A DNA stretch of 64,000 bases from Punctularia strigosozonata HHB-11173 SS5 (lineage: Eukaryota; Basidiomycota; Agaricomycetes; Corticiales; Punctulariaceae): contig NW_006767436.1 of the NCBI RefSeq assembly GCF_000264995.1, positions 2,164,851 through 2,228,850 on the forward strand, given 5' to 3'. Position numbers and translations under genes: made by a program. Position 1 is the first letter of the stretch, and the number at the start of each line of letters is the position of its first letter. Below, one piece after another: positions 57,648 through 64,000 of the stretch. The notes beneath the pieces were generated by a model that saw only the letters and a list, made by a program, of their open reading frames with translations, made no database searches and had not been told where the DNA came from.

Positions 57648-57796
57648 ACCATACTTGGCAGAAATGACGCTGATATCGACTAGAGTCATTCTGTGTGGCG
57701 CGGTTGTGTCCCATTTCTGCCCAGACCCGCATTGCTTGAACTGTTATCCTGCGCTCGCCATCCATCTGTGTCAATCAAGCCAATATCTACTGCGGC

Positions 57797-60700
57797 ATGG
57801 TACCATCCAATTCAAACGGCAGTGTCTCTCGACCCGGTTCAAGCGCTACGGAACGATCACCGTCGAGCGCATCCAGACGACCACCATCTACCGGATCCGC
57901 CCCTCGCGCATCAGGCCGTAAGACACCGGTCAGCTATGCACCCGATCGACCTCTGTCCAGCACGTCGACGCATATATCAAGGAGACCGGTATCACGAGCT
58001 TCGACCCGACAGTCCGCGCGGTTGCTGCCGTTGTACGAAACATTAGTCACTCAAGTCACCGGGATACGCGCGTTCAACGACGAGGAGAATTTCCACACAG
58101 CCGTTGAATATGTGACAAAGAGCCTCAGCTTCACCGGCAAAGGCGGACCAAGCATGGATCTAGCATCTATTCAAAGACAACTTCGGGGGTAGGTCTGTAT
58201 TGTGGTCCATCATGCTCACCACGCATGACCCTGAGTAATTCCGCAGACACGTTGAAAAGGCTCGAATACAATCTAATGAAAAGCTGGCTACGGCGCTTAA
58301 AGTTGCTTCCCGCCGATTAGCAACACAAGTCGAACAGGGCACACATGAGCTTGACACTGAAATCCAGGTATACTCGGATTGTCCGCACTGTACTTGTTTT
58401 CATGCTGCTCCGATGTAGATCTCGCACATCCCTGATCATGTGCAGCTGCTACTTATTCTTTCTGCGCCACCGTCACCGACAACCCTCGAATACGCTCAAG
58501 ATTACGTTGAGAATATTACGCATCCTCCCCCTCCACCACCGTCTTTGACATGGAGGGACATCCTTGCCGACGAACCTTTTGAAGGCCAGCATTGGGATGG
58601 CGTTTTTGGGTTGGAATTTGGTTCAATCAGAGGTCTGGAGGGCTCCAGCAGTGGTGACACCACGCCCAGTCTTTCCCCTGCGCGGCGCGCAAGCTCAGTA
58701 GATGAAGAATCCATATCCTCCATCGAAGCGGAGAAGGCCGAACAGGTTGATGGCATACAACGCGAAGCCCCCCCACACGCTAAACAGGCCGGTCGTCACG
58801 CGGAACAGGACTGGGGCAGGGTGTACGCACATAGGCGCCTTGTGGAGGATCTGCAAGCCAGACAGTACTGGAGACCAGAATGGAACACCGACGCGTCCAT
58901 AATGAAACCGTTCGATATCGGGGACGCGTCTACCTTAGGACCTTCTTTGGGATTTTCTCTTGGACAAAGTGGGTCACTCACAGCGGATAGACCAGAGCAT
59001 GAGGTATGAAGTATGAACCTCGAGGCCAGTCGCATTTGACTGAAACCACTGTCGAACAGGCATATATCCATGAACACGATGCAGTACGAGAGATTCTCAT
59101 GGCTATGCAAGGACGCAAGAATCTTTTGTTGGAATGGAATTCTGACGGGGTATACGCATTTCTACCGTCCCCAAGAATGCCACGACTGCTGCAGCTTACA
59201 TTCACCTCGCAATGTTCTTTGCTCAAGCCTTTGGCACGCTTTGCGACCGACATTCAGCGCCTCCGGCAGTTCGTGTCTTCCACCTTCGCCAAAGCAACTG
59301 CTTCACGTGAACCTCGGACATCCAGTCGCACGTTGGAAGCTTTCGCCGAAGCCATAGATTCAGAAATACAATCATTCCAACGATGGTGCTCTGAGAAGGA
59401 GGAAAACGTGTGCCGTGCTTACGGTGGGGTTGTTATCTCGGGCACTGGGGTTCTGAGCCTGCTGAGCCTTGAGAAGGAGCTCGGAGATAATTTCGGATCC
59501 ACGTATCAAGAGGCGGTGAACATCCTAGCTTCCGTCCTTGGCAAGGCTTCTCGGGCACCTGAACCGCTGAATGACGGAGACCTGGCTAATCTTGCAGCCT
59601 TACCCATACGAGTGTCTCTTTCGTCGTTCACAACGTTGCTTCTTGATACACTGCTCGATGCCGTGCATCGACATTCTATGATCGGCCGGATCCACACGTC
59701 TGAAACGTTCATGCGTATATTCATCTGCACCGTCAGACCAACTTGGGACATGACGCGAACTTGGCTTCAACACGGACCACCGCATGAGATTCACTCGGTC
59801 CCTCATCCGTCAACAACGGTGTCCACACACCTAGATCCTGAATTCTACATTGAGGACAATGGTATGCAGGTGTTGGATCCGGATTTTTGGACAGAGGGGT
59901 ACGTGTTACGAGGCCAGCCAGGCGACTCAAATGATCAAAGGTCAAAAACCGTGCTCCCGAAGTTCTTGCGACAAGTCGCACCGCATGTTCTGAGCGCGGG
60001 CAAATCTGTCGGCCTTCTCCGTGCGCTCAGTGCATCCGAACTCGAATCCAACTCTGATAGACCATGGCTTGGCGATTGGAAGGACATCTCATTTATAACC
60101 CAAGTTGTAAACCATGGAGGTGAACATCAGGATCACCTTTCGAAATCGTGGAACGCCGGAGCTGCTGCGCTTCCTACGCTCGTGTTTGATCACCTTGTCC
60201 CTCAATGTCGTGTCGCACAGGCTGCCGCATCAAGATTGGTCAATGAGTGTGGCCTCTGGGAGCACTTCAATGCCATCGAAAGTGTGTATTTAATGGCTCG
60301 CGGAGACGCTATGTCACGCTTCGCCGCTATCATATTTGCACGAGTGAGTGCTTTTTAGGTTTCGCTAGTCACGATCTGATGAGCCGCCGGCAGATGGACT
60401 CCGACTTGCAGTGGCATGATTTCCACTTCATGAATAGTGCCTTTCGGGACACTGCAATGGCGTCTTCTACCAGATCTCGTTGGATCGACAGCAGTCTGGT
60501 TCGCTTCTCATACAGAAGACGAATGCAGGAGCACAATCCAAAACAGAGCGTATATGTCATCGATGGCTTGATGCTCGAATATGCCGTCCCTTTCCCACTG
60601 ACCTACATATGCGGCCCAAAAGCGCTGCGGGTATATAACAGCATCTTCGTATTCATGCTGCAAATACGCAGGGCAAAAAGCGCACTCGAACGGACATGGC

Positions 60701-61576
60701 TGAAAAGTGGAGGGCCATGCTCCATAGCATTACACGCGATGCGAAGTAGATTGTTGTGGTTTGTGAAGTACGTGTACTCCATAACCACGCCGGTTTTCTG
60801 GTGACTGACGGGTTGCAGCACTCTACTGACCTTCATCTCGACGAACGTACGTGTCGTCGCCGGCTCAGCCGACATGGATAGCTGACGTGAAGTATAGATT
60901 ATCCAAGCGCAAGTTCTGAGGTTCCGTGAAGATATCCGAAGGAGCCATTCTCTTGACGAAATGATAGATATACACAATGATCAGTAAGTGTGGCATATCA
61001 GGCAAGCCATCCCGGACTGAAGACTGCTTAGCCTGGCTAAGCTTCAGGAGGGATGTCTTCTCGTTTCCGACGTCAGTCACAAGTAGAAACTTCGGCGAAC
61101 AGCACGTTGAATCGGTTGCTTTCCAGACCGTGACTTCGCATCAAACCGTCCTCAAGATTCTCGACAAATGCTTGTACTTCAGCGAATGTTACGTTGCCTT
61201 TACAGGCGGATTGACCCTTGACGCAACCGCCACCGACTCCATCCTGAAGCACGGCTATCGACATCGCAGTCGTCGGTTTAGGAAAGAGCGACGTAACGTC
61301 GTTGGCTTCTCAACACTACAGGCGGACCACTTTTCTGACACAGACAGTGATTCGGAGGAGAACGAGTTCGACGATACAGAACCAACATTGTTTCCCACGT
61401 TTTCCGCATCACTGGCGCCGGGAGACCATCTCAAACAACTGGAAACCATTGGAGCGGATCTGGATGGCCTCGTCCGCCTCCTACGAAGGGGCGTCGCCGC
61501 CTTGTCATGCAACGATCTGAAAACAGCTCCGTACTTCGAGCAATTCGCTTTTGCGCTGGAAGATTGGGATCTTTAA
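57797..61576 (+). CDS. Gamma-tubulin complex component, GCP5-like
   Basis: GCP proteins form the gamma-tubulin ring complex that nucleates microtubules at spindle pole bodies. The start MVPSNSNGSVSRPGSSATER opens a Ser/Pro-rich leader. The N-terminal region contains LAPLYETLVT-like sequence (LLPLYETLVTQVTGIRAFND) and DILADEPFEGQHWDGVFGLE, a short segment that resembles GCP5 proteins (LTWRDILADEPFEGQHW). GRIP1-like sequence follows from about 59.0 kb (AMQGRKNLLLEWNSDGVYAF). GRIP2 is marked by DGLMLEYAVPFPLTYICGPK with ALRVYNSIFVFMLQIRRAKS near 60.6 kb and a C-terminal exon with RHRSRRFRKERRNVVGFS, an acidic insert, DLDGLVRLLRRGVAAL and the end FALEDWDL. Seven or more introns. Assignment to GCP5 over GCP4/6 rests on the N-terminal leader and is moderate. 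Confidence 0.87.
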
Positions 61577-61970
61577 CTAGCAAATCACACTACACGCCCT
61601 GGTTGGGATGGATTGAAACACCTTCGCGTGCACTCGAAGGTGGCTACCTACAGCCAATAAGGGGAATATTGTCTGTCGCGGACCTCTGATTAGTTGGATT
61701 TCCAAGGCTCCTCAGCTCCCGCGCGGACCATCACTCCATTCATGCGGAGGTGAGGCTACCATCCTTGACAGGAATGGACGCAACGAAAGCATTCAAATTG
61801 CGCTTCGGGTCTTTGTAATCACTCCTCGCGACGCAGAGTGAGCCTATGACCGGAGTATGCACATCATGTAGGATAAGGTTGCATGTATTGAGCGCCGACT
61901 TATTTAGCCGCATTCTTAGTTGAACAGCCCCTCTAAGGACCACATCACCGTCATCCGCTTACGGCCTTAC

Positions 61971-63343
61971 TCAGTATAGAACACTGCCGCCGCCTCTTCG
62001 ATCCACACGCCTATTTATGCCCCCTAGCAGTATCTTCGTCAGGGTCTCCACGTTTAGTTGCCCCGCATACGGAGTCGTATCGACCATATCCTGTACGATG
62101 CGCGTTAGGGCAAATCACCCCGAACCTACCAAGCTTACCCGGATAGTATGGTTTCTTTGAAGGTCATCATCAAGTTCTTGCAGAAACGCAGCCGCTTCAG
62201 GATGATCTCCGATTTGTACGAATTGCACACCAATCTGTCACGTCGGTTCTTCAAATATCTCATCGCTCATCATTCGACAACTCCTACCTGCGTCAACGGG
62301 AAGTGCCTTGCGTCTAGGCGCCGAGCAGCTGACACGATGACAGCTTCTGGATCGTCGGCTGCAAACGTATGAGCGCCTGACAGATGTAGCGATGTGGCTC
62401 TGGCTAACTCGGTGCCCCGTCCGTCAGTATGATGTAGTTGATGGGTTTGATGCTGTCCAAGGCATGCACGTCGCCCATTTCGTACTGGTCCTTCGCCCTT
62501 TCAAGATGGGAAAGGTAGCGTAGTAGCAGTTCCTCGAGTTTCTCCCCAATGGGAGTAACACCAAAAGGCACTACGCCATCGAAAAGTCGCTTGACGTCTG
62601 CTTTTTTCTGGCGCACGGTACGTTAGGCGGTCATGCAACCACTACGAAGCATGTCCACTGTCCCACCTTTAAGCCACTGCCAGATTGCGAGGAGTTGAGG
62701 AAATACACATCCACACCGTCTGTGTCGTACTTCGCCGCTATCTCAGCAAGTTGCGAAAGAGCTGCCCGCGTCTGACGAAGGTTCTGTTCAGACTGAATCA
62801 GGAGCAAGGTAAATGACAGCGCACCTCACTCCAATGGGCACCAGCCATGCTGGACGAATCATCGACAATGATTACGGTGTCGTACTTGTTGAGTGTCTGC
62901 AGCGCATCTTCGACCCGGTAGCTGTTCCATCTCCGCGAGGATATGCTACCAGGCGCTGACGCTTCAGCATGGTTAGTAGGTGGCAAGCCCGGGAGTTCAG
63001 CCTCTCTTCTCGATGCAGAGACTCGGAACGGGTTATTCGAGGGATCCCTGGGAGATAATAGAGACTGAGCACGGTCATGGTTCGGGTTCGGACTAGATTG
63101 TAGAGCTGAATCTCGTGTCGAGTGGGTGCAGTCAGTTCTGAGCGCCGCGGAGTAGGGTGGAGGTGCATCTGGCTCTCGGACGATTACGCCAGTGGACCTC
63201 GTTCTGCGATGGGCTTCGTTGGGTCGAGGACTTGAGCGAGCAGCATAAACCGACGCTCGTCGCTGCGCAAAACCGTCCCGGTTATGGGCCTTGAACTTCG
63301 CAACAGAATGCGGTTGCGTGACAGAGGATGAAGTGTTGCCCAT
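61971..63343 (-). CDS. von Willebrand factor A domain protein with possible N-myristoylation
   Basis: Function unknown; fungi have a family of such cytosolic vWA proteins. From Met 63343 it begins MGNTSSSVTQPHSVAKFKAH, fitting the MGxxxS N-myristoylation pattern (an upstream in-frame Met at 63397 would remove it). A disordered Ser/Pro/Arg-rich stretch follows. The vWA domain starts VEDALQTLNKYDTVIIVDDS; DDSSSMAG holds the MIDAS DxSxS motif. Later segments are LSQLAEIAAKYDTDGVDVYF-like sequence across an intron near 62.7 kb, RQKKADVKRLFDGVVPFGVT, PINYIILTDGAPS, IGVQFVQIGDHPEAAAFLQE, and the end DMVDTTPYAGQLNVETLTKI with GGINRRVDRRGGGSVLY. About five exons. Stop at 61971. Confidence 0.85.
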
Positions 63344-63812
63344 GTTCCTTGGAGAAGGACGGTCATAGGCGGAGGATGATACCAGAGCAGCGTTCAAGAT
63401 ATAAGCAGGGCTTGGCAGTGCATAGGACGCCGTACTGGGGGTATTAGCCCTACGGTGCAGCCCTCATTGCAAGCGTGAGGCTCCAAGGATATCGGTGGGC
63501 GGGAGACTGCCGGTAGGCTGTGCACATCCTTTACGGTATGGACGATTTCAGGCTGTTGTCGACTCTTGTTCGCCGATAAAGCAGGACCACCGAACCAGCG
63601 TTCTATGTAGCGTTAGGGGAAGACCAAAACCAGCCTCGACATATCACAAATACGGCCGCATAGCCTGTGCGAGCACTGTTACATATGTTGCTGTGGCGTG
63701 GTCCATCTGATGAGAACATCACAGAAAGGTGCAATAGGCTGTAGTGATATTTTACTGGCACAAGTACACCGTGCGGTCCTAAATCATCACGATCCCTGTA
63801 GACAGAACTGCC

Positions 63813-64000
63813 TCACACAACAGCGAAGGGAGACTGTCGATCCGCCAGTCTCGGGAATGCATTCGTAGCAGCGAGCACCACCATCTGCTTTTCATGGGAT
63901 ACATATCCACGCATAAATCCCTTGTAAATCATGTTAGCAACATAGCACTCGGCCTCCTCCACCGGAACATCCAGATCGCATGAACGCAAAGCAAGATGGA
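63813..64000 (-). CDS. C-terminus of a PCI-domain protein, PCID2/Thp1 (Csn12-like)
   Basis: Open from the right window edge to the stop at 63815-63813; about 62 residues visible. The sequence VPVEEAECYVANMIYKGFMR and GYVSHEKQMVVLAATNAFPR is the winged-helix end of the PCI domain as found in PCID2/Thp1, which works with Sac3 in TREX-2 mRNA export. The ending SPFAVV follows without a long tail. The start and the helical repeats lie outside the window. Confidence 0.75.
   Translation of the reverse strand, partial: HLALRSCDLDVPVEEAECYVANMIYKGFMRGYVSHEKQMVVLAATNAFPRLADRQSPFAVV

Overview
The window is nuclear DNA from a mushroom-forming basidiomycete, most likely an Agaricomycete. Genes are dense and sit on both strands. 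They are cut by many short introns (about 45-70 nt where I could set both ends), and the proteins resemble Agaricomycete versions of conserved eukaryotic families. There are no bacterial-style operons, CRISPR arrays or rRNA genes, and I recognised no tRNA by eye. All exon structures were worked out by eye from reading frames, splice consensus and family knowledge, with no alignment or search.

Layout: 1-1.26 kb, the 5' end of a probable retroelement (minus strand, cut by the window edge). 1.3-6.2 kb, SPT3 (+), DDI1 (-), ATG29 (-). 7.3-10.2 kb, a cyclopropane-fatty-acyl-phospholipid synthase-like enzyme (+) and COA3 (+). 10.4-14.6 kb, an RNase III with dsRBD (-), PAPS reductase MET16 (-) and a DsbA/thioredoxin-fold protein (+). 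14.7-25.6 kb, mitochondrial GatB (-) and, divergent from it, the ATR/Mec1 checkpoint kinase (+). 25.7-29 kb, a doubtful small ORF, YAF9 (+) and an unrecognised locus. 29-34.2 kb, the divergent pair IST3/RBMX2 (-) and eIF3d (+), then a Dsc2/UBAC2 rhomboid-like protein (-). 34.8-39 kb, a partial-looking ketopantoate reductase (-) and a conserved fungal protein (+). 39-42.7 kb, a long stretch with no gene I can support. 42.7-47.9 kb, a GATA factor (-) and an ING/PHD protein (-). 48.4-51.9 kb, an unresolved locus. 52-57 kb, a membrane-anchored beta-helix protein (+) and poly(A) polymerase (+). 57.3-57.65 kb, a MITE-like inverted-repeat element. 57.8-64 kb, a GCP5-like gamma-tubulin complex protein (+), a vWA protein (-) and the C-terminus of a PCID2/Thp1-type PCI protein (-).

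Most genes are housekeeping and are not one pathway. Chromatin and transcription functions recur (SPT3 of SAGA, YAF9 and ING of NuA4/SWR1-type complexes, GATA factor), as does RNA metabolism (RNase III, IST3, eIF3d, PAP1, PCID2). I found no convincing new multi-gene system. The most notable things are details of gene structure: a 14-nt microexon in the RNase III gene that carries two catalytic acidic residues and is followed by a GC-AG intron; a GC-AG intron in ATG29 that rebuilds a conserved tryptophan; 17- and 23-nt exons in the CFA-like gene; an inverted-repeat element of unknown family; and two loci (27.2-28.5 kb and 48.4-51.9 kb) that contain protein-like segments I cannot identify.
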